Origin: DGNJ01 sp002388905 | GTDB lineage: Bacteria; Pseudomonadota; Gammaproteobacteria; Pseudomonadales; Porticoccaceae | Direction: 5' to 3' | Length of the DNA: 64,000 bases | Assembly: GCA_036843405.1 (NCBI GenBank) | Contig: DAITSJ010000002.1 | Span: forward strand, 209,567 to 273,566 | Notes under the pieces: model-generated | Databases searched by the model: none | What the model was told of the DNA's origin: nothing | The model's input: only the letters and a program-made list of their open reading frames with translations | Shown here: one piece after another, positions 43,605-51,830 of the stretch | Layout of the letters: every line of letters starts with the position of its first letter | Numbering within the stretch: the stretch's first letter is position 1 | Position numbers and translations under genes: made by a program

Positions 43605-44333
43605 TCAGGCATCGAGTTCCGGATAGTGGCGAAAAAGTCCGTTGTCGTTGAAGGACTGGCGGCGCGGGGATTCCAGATAGGCGGCGATATTGGGTCGCTC
43701 GGCGACCCGGTGATAGAGGGCCAGCACCCGGGGATAGTCATCCTCCACCGCCGCCATGGCCTGTGGGTAGGCATAGCGCAGGCCGTCGATCACCTGGAAC
43801 AGGGACAGGTCGGCATAGGTGACGGAAGTACCCACCAGGAATTCATCGCCCCGGGGATTGCGGGACAAAACCCGCTCAAAGTAGCCCATGAACCTGGGAA
43901 GTCGCTCGGCGGTGAAATGGCCTGCCCGCTTGCGCGACTCGGGTTTCTGCTCCTCGTAATAGAGGTGGGCTCCCAGCGGATGGTGGGTGTCGTGAATCTC
44001 ATCCACCCAGTCGGCGAGGGTCAGCTGGAGCTGGTTGGTCCAGAGCCGGCCGGTCTCGTCCACGGGCGCGAGATTGTGGTGCGCGCCCAGATACTGGAGA
44101 ATATTGGCGGTCTGGGCCAGCACCAGTTCGCCGGCCTTGAGCACCGGCGGCGCATAGGCCGGGCAGGGGTTGTCGTCGCTTTCCAGAAAACGGAACACCC
44201 TGTCAAAGCCCGCCTCCAGGGTATCGCCGCTGCGGCCCACATCCACGTAAGCGACACCCGCCTCCTCCAGGGCGAGGCGCACGAATTCGCCGCGCCCCTG
44301 GATTCCGGGCCAGTAATAGAGTTGGTACTGCAT
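43605..44333 (-). CDS. Glutathione S-transferase family protein
   Basis: A 242-residue cytosolic GST. The N-terminal thioredoxin-like domain begins YQLYYWPGIQGRGEFVRLALEEAGVAYVDV, where Tyr near position 7 is placed to activate glutathione. The cis-Pro and glutathione-binding segment is APPVLKAGELVLAQTANILQYLG. The all-helical C-terminal domain has GDEFLVGTSVTYADLSLFQVIDGLRYAYP. The wording resembles sigma/mu-like GSTs. It lies 95 bp upstream of the antiporter gene on the same strand. Confidence 0.92.
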   Translation of the reverse strand: MQYQLYYWPGIQGRGEFVRLALEEAGVAYVDVGRSGDTLEAGFDRVFRFLESDDNPCPAYAPPVLKAGELVLAQTANILQYLGAHHNLAPVDETGRLWTNQLQLTLADWVDEIHDTHHPLGAHLYYEEQKPESRKRAGHFTAERLPRFMGYFERVLSRNPRGDEFLVGTSVTYADLSLFQVIDGLRYAYPQAMAAVEDDYPRVLALYHRVAERPNIAAYLESPRRQSFNDNGLFRHYPELDA

Positions 44334-44459
44334 GCCACCCTCCTCGTCAGTCTCTCGACCTACAAAGATAGCAGTCGAATGGAATCAGGGCCTGACTTGT
44401 TAGCGGGCACCGGCTCGCCGACAATAACCGGACGTTTTACCGCAGAGTCCGCCGCGCCC

Positions 44460-44900
44460 ATGCTGCTTTCCTATGTCGTCCTGTTCGCTTCCGCTTTTTT
44501 GGCCGCGACGATCCTGCCTTTCTATTCCGAGTTCACTCTATTCGCCCTGGCCAGTCAGGGCGAACCACCCTGGCTGGTGGTGATGGTTGCCACCGCCGGC
44601 AATACCCTGGGTTCCGTAGTCAACTGGGTTCTCGGCCTCTATCTTTTGCACTTCAGGGACAGGCGCTGGTTCTATTTCAGCGACGCCCAGATCGACCGGG
44701 CCCAGTACTGGTTCAACCACTACGGCCTGTGGACCCTGCTGTTCGCCTGGCTGCCCCTGGGGGGCGACGCCCTGACCCTGATTGCCGGCATTATGCGGGT
44801 CAGGCTCTGGCACTTCCTGGTGCTGGTGGCCATCGGCAAGGGCCTTCGCTACGCCGGTATCATCGGGCTTATGGGGCCCATGGGATTCATACCGTCCTGA
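44460..44900 (+). CDS. yqaA: YqaA family membrane protein (VTT/SNARE-associated)
   Basis: A 146-residue protein with about four membrane segments matching YqaA. The first segment is SYVVLFASAFLAATILPFYSEFTLFAL, followed by VVMVATAGNTLGSVVNWVLGLYLL, WFNHYGLWTLLFAWLPLGGDALTLIAGIMRV and a last helix ending GLMGPMG. VTT-domain proteins are thought to be DedA-related lipid scramblases; the function of YqaA is unproven. The ATG at 44460 gives the usual length; 44379 is an in-frame alternative. It is divergent from the GST gene and convergent with the sulfatase gene. Confidence 0.9.
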   Translation: MLLSYVVLFASAFLAATILPFYSEFTLFALASQGEPPWLVVMVATAGNTLGSVVNWVLGLYLLHFRDRRWFYFSDAQIDRAQYWFNHYGLWTLLFAWLPLGGDALTLIAGIMRVRLWHFLVLVAIGKGLRYAGIIGLMGPMGFIPS

Positions 44901-46652
44901 TCAGGGTTTTTCCTCTTCCTGCGCAGGCGCCTGGGTGTCGGGAGACAGCAGAACCACCTGGTTCTCCCTGGCATAATCGGCCCAGGCCGCGATCATCTTC
45001 CGGCGCATATCCGGATAACGGTCCGAGAGGTCGGTAGTCTCGCCGGGGTCCTCGCGCAGGTTGAATAACTCCCAGCGCCCGGGTCCCCAGTGCCCGGGAT
45101 TCCGGCCCAGGTCGAAATCCGGGACATAGGTGATTTTCCACTCGCCCCGTCGCAGGGCCGCCCCTCCGAACAGCTCCCAGCCGATGCTCTCGTCGTCGCC
45201 ATAAACGGATGTTGCCTCGCCGTTTAACAACGGCACCCAACTGTGGCCGATCTGATTGGGACCCGGTTCGGCCCGGTCCGCACCCTTGCCGGACCCGGAA
45301 GCCAGATCCACCAGGGTGGCCGGGATATCGGCGACATGCAGAAAACTATCGATGATCTCACCGGCGGGAACGCCGGGACCGGCGACAACGGCGCTATTGC
45401 GGATGCCACCCTCGGTGGAAAAGGTCTTGAACAGCCGCCAGGGCACCTCGCCGACGTGGGCCCAGCCGCGACCGTAGGCGAACCAGGAGTCCGGAGCGCC
45501 CAGGTTGTCCAGGCTGTTGTCGATCTCGTCCGCCACTTTGGCTCGCTTCATCATGGCCTGAATTGCCGCGAAGCCCCAGTTGTCGCCATAATCGCCAAAA
45601 AGGCCCTCGGCGCCATTGTCGGAGAGGAAAATGATATAGGTGTTGTCGCGCACCCCCTGTTTTTCCAGCTCCTCCAGAACCCGGCCGAGGTTCCTGTCAA
45701 GACGATCCACCATGGCCGCATACACAGCCATCTTGCGCGCCTCAAGGGCCCGCTCCTTACCGGAGAGAGCGGACCAGTCGGGAAGGCCGTCCATGTCATG
45801 GGGAACCACGTCGGCGGGCACCACGCCCAGCTCTATTTGTCGCGCCAGGCGCTCCCCGGCAATGGCCCGGGGGCCGGCGTCGTAACGGCCCATATATTTC
45901 TCGATATCTTTCCGGGGTGCCTGCAACGGCCAATGGGGCGCCGTATAGGCCAGGTAGGCAAAGAAGGGCCTGTCGCTGCCGGCACGTTCTCTCAGAAAGC
46001 CAAGCAGCCTGTCGGTAAAGATATCCGTGGAGTAGCCGCCCTCCGGCCAGTCCGCCGGTTCGCCATTGGACCGGTAGCTGGACTCCAGTGGGCTCAGGCG
46101 CATGGCCTCGAAGTGGTTATGCCCCCCGTCAAGCAGTGCGAAGCTCCGGCTGAAACCCCGGGTGTGGGGTGTCGAGCCCGGTTTCTTGCCCAGGTGCCAT
46201 TTGCCGCTCATCAGGGTGTCGTAGCCCTGCCCGCGAAGGCGCTCGGCAATCGTGGGAATTTCAGGATTCAGGGAAAGTTCGTAGCCGGGCTGCCCCTGTT
46301 GGGGCGGCAGGACGACGGCTGTGGAGCCGAAACCCGCGATATGGTTATCGGTGCCGGTGATCAGCATGGCCCGGGTGGAGGAGCAGGCCGCCGAGGTATA
46401 GAAACTGGTCAGGCGCAGTCCTTTGCGGGCCAGGCCGTCCAGGTTCGGTGTCTCGATCTCGCCCCCGAACGCGCCGATATCCGAATAACCCAGATCGTCG
46501 GCCACCACCACCAGAAAATTGGGCTGCTCGGAGCCGACGGTTTCCGAGCCAACTTCCGACTGGCCACTGTGGTCGGTGCAGCCCATCAGTAACAGGATGG
46601 CAGTGGCCATTGCAGCGGAGCGCCAGTACCGGGGAATCGCTTTCGGAATCAT
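44901..46652 (-). CDS. Lipoprotein arylsulfatase (sulfatase family) with altered activation motif
   Basis: A 583-residue type I sulfatase. The leader MATAILLLMGC has a lipobox Cys25, so it should be a periplasmic lipoprotein. The fold motifs are VVVADDLGYSDIGAFGGEIETPNLD with the metal Asp pair, GKWHLGK, and IIFLSDNGAEG. Sulfatases need conversion of Cys or Ser in C/S-x-P-x-R to formylglycine. Here the site is Cys90-Ser-Ser-Thr-Arg94 (in TSAACSSTRAMLITGT), with Ser in place of the usual Pro or Ala. It may be poorly activated or use a tolerant maturase, which is not nearby. The protein lies upstream of two dehydrogenase genes on the same strand, facing yqaA. Confidence 0.9.
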   Translation of the reverse strand: MIPKAIPRYWRSAAMATAILLLMGCTDHSGQSEVGSETVGSEQPNFLVVVADDLGYSDIGAFGGEIETPNLDGLARKGLRLTSFYTSAACSSTRAMLITGTDNHIAGFGSTAVVLPPQQGQPGYELSLNPEIPTIAERLRGQGYDTLMSGKWHLGKKPGSTPHTRGFSRSFALLDGGHNHFEAMRLSPLESSYRSNGEPADWPEGGYSTDIFTDRLLGFLRERAGSDRPFFAYLAYTAPHWPLQAPRKDIEKYMGRYDAGPRAIAGERLARQIELGVVPADVVPHDMDGLPDWSALSGKERALEARKMAVYAAMVDRLDRNLGRVLEELEKQGVRDNTYIIFLSDNGAEGLFGDYGDNWGFAAIQAMMKRAKVADEIDNSLDNLGAPDSWFAYGRGWAHVGEVPWRLFKTFSTEGGIRNSAVVAGPGVPAGEIIDSFLHVADIPATLVDLASGSGKGADRAEPGPNQIGHSWVPLLNGEATSVYGDDESIGWELFGGAALRRGEWKITYVPDFDLGRNPGHWGPGRWELFNLREDPGETTDLSDRYPDMRRKMIAAWADYARENQVVLLSPDTQAPAQEEEKP

Positions 46653-46746
46653 GGTTTTTACCTTCTTGTTTTGTCGCTATTCCCACCCTCCCGACTGCCG
46701 AAAAAGTTGCGGGTGAGGTATTTTCGCCGTCCCGGTGCCGACCGCG

Positions 46747-47532
46747 TCAGTTCTTGATGCGCTTGCCGCCATCAATCACGAAAGTGTCGCCGGTATGGTA
46801 GCGGGACAGATCGCTGGCCAGGTAGACAACAATACCCTCCAGATCCTCCGGTTGCCCCGAACGGCCGAGCGGTGTGCTCTCGGATACCGCGGCATCCAAC
46901 TGCTTGAAAACCTCCGGGTCGGCCTGGGTCATTTCCGAGGCAATAAAGCCGGGAGCCACCACATTGACGCGGATCTGGTGCGGCCCCAGTTCAACGGCCA
47001 GGCTGCGGGTCAGTGACTGAATGGCGCCCTTGGCGGCGGCATAGTGAGTCATGCCGGCAACTCCCTGGAAAATGGAGAGGCTGCCGCAGGCGATCAGGGA
47101 ACCGCCGGGTTCACCCGCCTTGGACCGCGCCACCATATGCCGGGCCGCTTCCCGCAGTGTATAGAAAGCGCCGTGCTGGCTGACGTTGATCAGTTGGTGG
47201 TAGGTTTCGCTGGTCATATCCACCATGGGCGACATGGTGGCAAACCCCGCATTGGCAATCACGCAGTCCAGGCGACCCATTTCCGAGACCGCCGCAGACA
47301 TACCCTCGATCACCTGCTGCTCGTCGCTGACATCCACTGCCCTGGCGGCGACACGGGTTCCGTAGCGTTCGAGCTCCGCCACGGCCCCCCGGTTTTTTTC
47401 CTCGCGCCTGCCCCAGATGACGATATCGGCGCCGGCCCTGGCCAGGCCCCGCGCCCAGCCCAGACCGAGGCCCGCATTGCCGCCGGTTATCAGTGCCACC
47501 TTGCCCGTCAGGTCGAACAGATTCTCTGCCAT
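46747..47532 (-). CDS. Short-chain dehydrogenase/reductase
   Basis: A 261-residue classical SDR. The NAD(P) site is GGNAGLGLGWARGLARAGADIVIWGRR, with NAG at VIANAGFA, catalytic Ser in CGSLSIFQG, and YAAAK giving the Tyr-xxx-Lys pair. The C-terminus ends FVIDGGKRIKN. Arg pair after the first strand (GRR) favours NADP(H). It lies 24 bp downstream of the zinc-type dehydrogenase gene, and the pair probably acts in one catabolic route on a sugar- or hydroxy-acid-like substrate; the identity is unknown. Confidence 0.93.
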   Translation of the reverse strand: MAENLFDLTGKVALITGGNAGLGLGWARGLARAGADIVIWGRREEKNRGAVAELERYGTRVAARAVDVSDEQQVIEGMSAAVSEMGRLDCVIANAGFATMSPMVDMTSETYHQLINVSQHGAFYTLREAARHMVARSKAGEPGGSLIACGSLSIFQGVAGMTHYAAAKGAIQSLTRSLAVELGPHQIRVNVVAPGFIASEMTQADPEVFKQLDAAVSESTPLGRSGQPEDLEGIVVYLASDLSRYHTGDTFVIDGGKRIKN

Positions 47533-47556
47533 GTATTCATACCTCGTGTCGTTGTA

Positions 47557-48573
47557 TCAGGTCCTGGAAAATTCCACCATCACCTTGCCACTGCCGCCGG
47601 CGCGGGCCGTTTCAAGGGCCTCGTGGAAACGGTCGAAACCCAGCCGGTGACTGATCAGGCTGTCCGCCTCGTCATCCATGCTCGCCAGATCGGCGATCAC
47701 CTCCGGATATTCGTCGGGGTAACCGCAGGAACCGACCAGGGAAAGCTCCTTGACCACGAGCATCTCCAGGCTTACCGGTACCGGCTGCGGGTGAATGGCC
47801 ACCATAAGCAGGGTGGCCCGTTGTTTGGCCAGGTCGATAATATCCGTCACCACCTGGGGGGCGCCGGCAAAATCAAAGAAAATATCGGTGCCCACCGCCG
47901 GGCCGACGACGGAGCGGGCTTCGCCGTGTAATCTGGTCAACTCGGCGCGCAGGTCGTCCCTGCCCGCCACCAGGGTATGGGCCGCGCCCAGTTGCCTTGC
48001 CCGTTCGAGCCGCTCCTCGCTGATATCCACGGCGACGATATCCCCGACACCCCGGCGCTTCAGCCACATAACGGCTCCGAGGCCGATGGGACCGACACCA
48101 AAAACCACGCAACGGGAATCGGCACCCGGGCCGGCCCGATTGACGCCGTGACGGGCCACGCTCAGCGGCTCCACCAGGGCCGCCCGGTCCAGGGGCATGC
48201 CTTCGGGCACTTCGTAAACACTCCGGTCGAGTTCGGCGTCCCGGATCAGCAGGAAATCGGCGAAGGCGCCCTCGGTACCGCCATTGCCGATGATATGGGG
48301 CGTACCCATGGGATTGACGATCACGCGCATGCCCTCGTGAATTCCTTTCACTTCACTGCCCACCCGGGTGACCACGCCACTGGCTTCGTGTCCCAGGGGC
48401 ATGGGGGAGGCCATGCCCGGGATGCCGGCGCCACCCATCTTTATGAAGGTGAGATCGCTGCCGCAAACCCCGCAGGCCGCGATCCTGACCACCACGTCCC
48501 GGGGCCCGGGCGAGGGCTCGGCGACTTCGTCGACCCGAACGTCGTTCGCCCCGTGGATAGTGACCAGTTTCAT
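47557..48573 (-). CDS. Zinc-dependent medium-chain alcohol dehydrogenase family protein
   Basis: A 338-residue MDR protein similar to threonine/polyol dehydrogenases. Catalytic zinc ligands are visible: Cys37 in CGVCGSD and His62-Glu63 in GHEASG. The Rossmann domain has FGVGPIGLGAVMWLKRRG and VDISEERLERARQLGA. The four-Cys structural zinc lobe is absent; in its place is NPMGTPHIIGNGGTEGAFADFLLI. The start is the ATG at 48573; the longer frame is unsupported. It leads the SDR gene 24 bp on, so the two are probably one transcript. Confidence 0.92.
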   Translation of the reverse strand: MKLVTIHGANDVRVDEVAEPSPGPRDVVVRIAACGVCGSDLTFIKMGGAGIPGMASPMPLGHEASGVVTRVGSEVKGIHEGMRVIVNPMGTPHIIGNGGTEGAFADFLLIRDAELDRSVYEVPEGMPLDRAALVEPLSVARHGVNRAGPGADSRCVVFGVGPIGLGAVMWLKRRGVGDIVAVDISEERLERARQLGAAHTLVAGRDDLRAELTRLHGEARSVVGPAVGTDIFFDFAGAPQVVTDIIDLAKQRATLLMVAIHPQPVPVSLEMLVVKELSLVGSCGYPDEYPEVIADLASMDDEADSLISHRLGFDRFHEALETARAGGSGKVMVEFSRT

Positions 48574-48800
48574 GCCCCGCCTCCGTGATTTCTCATTATG
48601 AGTCCCGGGGAGCAAGACGGCCCCGGAAACAGCCCGGTCAAGGATACCCCCGACGACACCGGAACCAAAACAATTCACTTTTGCCTGGGCGACAGGTTAT
48701 GGATTTGGCGACAAGAAACGAACAGGCCGGAACGCCCCGGCAGAATGACCCTGGCAATAACTATCACCCCGATAGGATCGATTGATTTTTCTATTTACTC

Positions 48801-48819
48801 GATAATGGTTATCATTACC
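48801..48819 (+). promoter_or_regulatory. Fur box
   Basis: GATAATGGTTATCATTACC matches the 19-bp Fur consensus GATAATGATAATCATTATC at 16 positions. It is placed 27 bp upstream of the small membrane protein start. Iron-replete Fur would block transcription. Confidence 0.75.
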
Positions 48820-48845
48820 TTATACAGTCAAAGGGATGAATACAC

Positions 48846-49091
48846 ATGACCAAGACACTGACTTTCGCCGTTATGCATTTCACCATCGCCTTTGCCGTCG
48901 CCTATGTCCTCACCGGCAGCCTGGTGGTGGGCGGGGCGGTGGCCCTGGTCGAACCCGCGGTTAATACCCTGGGCTTTTACGTGCACGAAAAAATCTGGGC
49001 CGCACTGACCGACGCCGGGACAGGGACCAAAGCCGGGGCAAAACCGGCGGGACCGGGCCTTGCGGGTTTTATGACTGCATCCGCTCGCTAA
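48846..49091 (+). CDS. DUF2061 small membrane protein, probably iron-regulated
   Basis: An 81-residue protein of the DUF2061 type, with two membrane helices: TLTFAVMHFTIAFAVAYVLTGSLVVGGAVALVEPAVNTLGFYVHEKIW. A short flexible Ala/Gly/Lys tail follows. The first helix has the MHFTIAF His that recurs in the family. The function is unknown. The near-consensus Fur box directly upstream suggests expression under iron limitation. Its 3' end overlaps the convergent oxidase-like gene by 23 bp. Confidence 0.88.
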   Translation: MTKTLTFAVMHFTIAFAVAYVLTGSLVVGGAVALVEPAVNTLGFYVHEKIWAALTDAGTGTKAGAKPAGPGLAGFMTASAR

Positions 49092-49527
49092 AATCCCAGG
49101 CGGTGAGCCAGGTGGGCCTGATGCGGACCAGGTATTCGCCATCGGCCCGGCTCATCAACCACTTGGCGAGTGAACTGTCCAGGTTGCCCAGATAGCGGAG
49201 AATCAAGCGCCCGAGCATCTCCCCGGCGCCCTCGCGGCTCAGTGTCACCTCGCCCTGGCCGCGCACGCCATGATAGGGAATGGTGTCCGGCGCCACCTCG
49301 AAGCCGCACTTGGGATTATCCGTCAACAGTTGCGCCACCAGGGACGAATCGTGGACCGCACAACAGAGATAGCCTTCCTCATACAGAAACCAGTGCGACG
49401 CCACCAGCGGGTACCCCTTGTGGCCGTGACAGGCCAGGCGCAGGGGGATGGCGGTCTCCACCAGGAATTCAACCACCTGCCGCTCGCTGTAGGCGCTATC
49501 GGATTTCAGGGGAATATTTTTTGTCAT
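49069..49527 (-). CDS. Pyridoxamine 5'-phosphate oxidase-related FMN-binding protein
   Basis: A 152-residue split-barrel protein of the PNPOx-like group: ETAIPLRLACHGHKGYPLVASHWFLYEEGYLCCAVHDSSLVAQLLTDNPKCGFEVAPDTIPYHGVRGQGEVTLS. This wording is that of small flavin/F420-type barrels rather than true PdxH. The partner and substrate are not known. It is convergent with the DUF2061 gene and lies 80 bp upstream of nothing on its own strand other than the lipoate cluster, so it probably stands alone. Confidence 0.85.
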   Translation of the reverse strand: MTKNIPLKSDSAYSERQVVEFLVETAIPLRLACHGHKGYPLVASHWFLYEEGYLCCAVHDSSLVAQLLTDNPKCGFEVAPDTIPYHGVRGQGEVTLSREGAGEMLGRLILRYLGNLDSSLAKWLMSRADGEYLVRIRPTWLTAWDFSERMQS

Positions 49528-49607
49528 GACAATCTCCGGTCAAAGCCCATGACCGGAGTGTAGACGCCGGTGTGCCGAGGGAACAGGCCGGACGGTTTTT
49601 ACAGCGA

Positions 49608-49898
49608 TTATTGCTTCCGGCGATTATTGAACGCCTCGAGCTGCTCGGGCGTGGCTTCTGTCTGGTACTTTTTCTTCCACTCCGTGTAGGGCATCCCGTA
49701 AACGACTTCCCGGGCCGCCTCGTAGTCGATGGCCTCGCCCCGATCCTCGGCGGCGGCAACATACCACTTGGCCAGGCAGTTGCGGCAGAAATCCGCCAGG
49801 TTCATCAGGTCGATGTTCTGGACCTCCTTGTGATCGTCCAGGTGGCGAAGCAGGCGCCGGAAAACGGCGGCCTCGATTTCGGTGGTCTTGTCGGTCAT
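49608..49898 (-). CDS. DUF1244 family protein
   Basis: A 96-residue protein matching DUF1244: FRRLLRHLDDHKEVQNIDLMNLADFCRNCLAKWYVAAAEDRG followed by DYEAAREVVYGMPYTEWKKKYQTEAT. The CRNC pair could bind a metal. The family is common in proteobacteria and has no known function. Here its ATG overlaps the lipA stop by four bases (ATGA), so it is translationally coupled to lipoate synthesis, a hint of a role near iron-sulfur or lipoyl metabolism. Confidence 0.92.
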   Translation of the reverse strand: MTDKTTEIEAAVFRRLLRHLDDHKEVQNIDLMNLADFCRNCLAKWYVAAAEDRGEAIDYEAAREVVYGMPYTEWKKKYQTEATPEQLEAFNNRRKQ

Positions 49899-50875
49899 TT
49901 TACTTCCTCCCCGCGGGCCTGTTTGTCGGCGTGATAGGACGAGCGTACCAGGGGACCCGAGGCGACATGCCTGAAACCGATGGAATAGGCGTAATCGGCG
50001 TACTCGTCGAACTCATCGGGATGCACGAAACGGTCCACTGGCAGGTGGTCCCGGGACGGCTGCAGGTACTGGCCGACGGTGAGCATTTCCACGTCGTGTT
50101 CGCGCAGATCGTCGAGCACGGCCATCAGCTCGTCCTTGGTCTCGCCCAGGCCCACCATCAGGCCCGACTTCGTGGGCACGCCGGGATTGCGGGCCTTGTA
50201 TTCCTTCATCAGTTTCAGGGACCACTTGTAGTTGGCCCCGGGACGGGCCGCCCGATAGAGGCGCGGCACGGTCTCAAGATTGTGGTTGAAGACATCGGGC
50301 GGCTCGGCGCTCAGGGCATCCAGGGCCGGCTCCATGCGGCCCCGGAAATCCGGTACCAGCACCTCGATCTGCAGTTGCGGCGAATGAATGCGGGATTCGC
50401 GGATGCAGTCGGCAAAGTGGCCGGCGCCACCGTCGCGCAGGTCGTCCCGGTCCACGGACGTGATGACCACGTACTTGAGCTGCATCTCGGCAATGGCCCG
50501 GGCCAGGTGGGCCGGTTCCTCGGTATCCAGGGGCAGGGGCTTGCCGTGGCCCACGTCGCAGAACGGGCAGCGGCGGGTACATATCTCGCCCATGATCATA
50601 AAGGTGGCGGTGCCCCCGCCGAAGCATTCGTTGAGGTTCGGGCAGGAGGCCTCCTCGCACACGGTCGCCAGCTTGTTCCTGCGCAGGATCTGCTTGATAC
50701 GCTGCACTTCGGGGCTGGATCGAACGCGTACCCGCAGCCACTCGGGCTTGCGCTGGACGGGCTTGCCGGGATCCACCTTGACGGGGATAAGCTCCACCTT
50801 GTCGGCGTTGCGCAACTTTTCACCCTGCCGGCGACGGCGGGTGCGCTTGACGGGTTCCAGATTGACGTCAGTCAT
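49895..50875 (-). CDS. lipA: Lipoyl synthase
   Basis: LipA is a radical-SAM enzyme that inserts two sulfur atoms into protein-bound octanoate. The 326-residue product has the auxiliary cluster Cys73, Cys78 and Cys84 (CEEASCPNLNEC), and the radical-SAM CxxxCxxC is Cys99, Cys103 and Cys106 (CTRRCPFC). The C-terminal signature RSSYHAD carries the Ser that ligates the auxiliary cluster. The ATG at 50875 lies inside lipB (eight-base overlap). The upstream codons in the open frame are not used. Confidence 0.98.
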   Translation of the reverse strand: MTDVNLEPVKRTRRRRQGEKLRNADKVELIPVKVDPGKPVQRKPEWLRVRVRSSPEVQRIKQILRRNKLATVCEEASCPNLNECFGGGTATFMIMGEICTRRCPFCDVGHGKPLPLDTEEPAHLARAIAEMQLKYVVITSVDRDDLRDGGAGHFADCIRESRIHSPQLQIEVLVPDFRGRMEPALDALSAEPPDVFNHNLETVPRLYRAARPGANYKWSLKLMKEYKARNPGVPTKSGLMVGLGETKDELMAVLDDLREHDVEMLTVGQYLQPSRDHLPVDRFVHPDEFDEYADYAYSIGFRHVASGPLVRSSYHADKQARGEEVK

Positions 50876-51557
50876 GCATCTCCATTTCGAGTATGCGGGT
50901 GGGTTCGTCGATGTATTGCCAGTCAGTGTAGCCCAGGCCGGCGGCCAGCTGGTCAAGGAGCTTTTCCTCCACGGCGGCCATCGACGGCGCTTCGCCCGCC
51001 ACCAGGTCCACCATGCGGGTCATTTCCAGGCCCTGGTAACCACAGGGATTGATGCGCCCGAAGGGGCTCAGGTCCATGTCCACGTTAAGGGCCAGGCCGT
51101 GGTAACTGCATCCCCGGCGGATACGAATACCCAGGGAAGCAATCTTGGCGTAACCGCCGGGCTGCCGGTCGACATAGACACCCGGGGCATCGGGGCGGGC
51201 GTAGGCGTGTATTCCGTAATCGGCAAGAGTCGCCACCAGGGCTCCCTCCAGGCCGGTCACCAGGTCCCGCACACCCATTCCCAGCCGCTTGAGGTCGAGC
51301 ATGGGGTAACCGACGATCTGGCCGGGACCGTGGTATGTGACCTGGCCGCCCCGGTCGACCTGGACCACGGGAATGTCGCCGGGCATGAGCACGTGCTCGG
51401 CCTTGCCGGCCTGGCCCTGGGTAAAGACGGGATCGTGCTCCACCAGCCAGAACTCGTCAGGGGCCCCGGGCCCCCGGTTGTCGGTGAAGGCCTTCATGGC
51501 ATCGAAGACAGGTCCGTAGGACTGCCGGCCCAGTTGTCGAACGCGCAGGATCGCCAT
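50868..51557 (-). CDS. lipB: Octanoyl-ACP:protein N-octanoyltransferase
   Basis: LipB moves octanoate from acyl carrier protein onto lipoyl domains, the step before LipA. The 229-residue protein has FTQGQAGKAEHVLMPGDIPVVQVDRGGQVTYHGPGQIVGYPMLDLKR, with Lys138 in GGYAKIASLGIRI and the catalytic Cys172 in INPCGYQGLEMT. The ATG at 51557 overlaps the ybeD stop by one base. The order ybeD-lipB-lipA is standard in gammaproteobacteria. Confidence 0.97.
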   Translation of the reverse strand: MAILRVRQLGRQSYGPVFDAMKAFTDNRGPGAPDEFWLVEHDPVFTQGQAGKAEHVLMPGDIPVVQVDRGGQVTYHGPGQIVGYPMLDLKRLGMGVRDLVTGLEGALVATLADYGIHAYARPDAPGVYVDRQPGGYAKIASLGIRIRRGCSYHGLALNVDMDLSPFGRINPCGYQGLEMTRMVDLVAGEAPSMAAVEEKLLDQLAAGLGYTDWQYIDEPTRILEMEMHD

Positions 51558-51826
51558 CAGAGCACCATTTGCACGTGGGTGCAGGTCTTCAAGTCCTCGA
51601 AGATGGCCTTGAGTTGCGGCTCGCCGGTGGCGGTAATAGTGACGGTCATCGACTGGAAGCGGCCGTTGCGGCTGTCGCGGACGGTGACCGCCTCCCGGTC
51701 GAAACCCGGCGCATGCTCCGCCATCACGGTAATCACGTGGTCGCGGAATTCCTCGCACGCGTGGCCCATCACCTTGATGGGATAGTCGCAGGGAAACTCG
51801 ATGCGGGGCGGCTTCAGGTCGGTCAT
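51557..51826 (-). CDS. ybeD: YbeD (DUF493) family protein
   Basis: An 89-residue protein with an ACT-like fold: PRIEFPCDYPIKVMGHACEEFRDHVITVMAEHAPGF, VTVRDSRNGRFQSMTVTITATGEPQLKAIFEDLKTCTHVQMVL. The ending KTCTHVQMVL is nearly invariant in the family. It is thought to be a small regulatory protein linked to lipoylation by its position before lipB. The ATG at 51826 follows the dacA stop by four bases; the open frame upstream lies in dacA. Confidence 0.94.
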   Translation of the reverse strand: MTDLKPPRIEFPCDYPIKVMGHACEEFRDHVITVMAEHAPGFDREAVTVRDSRNGRFQSMTVTITATGEPQLKAIFEDLKTCTHVQMVL

Positions 51827-51830
51827 GGCA

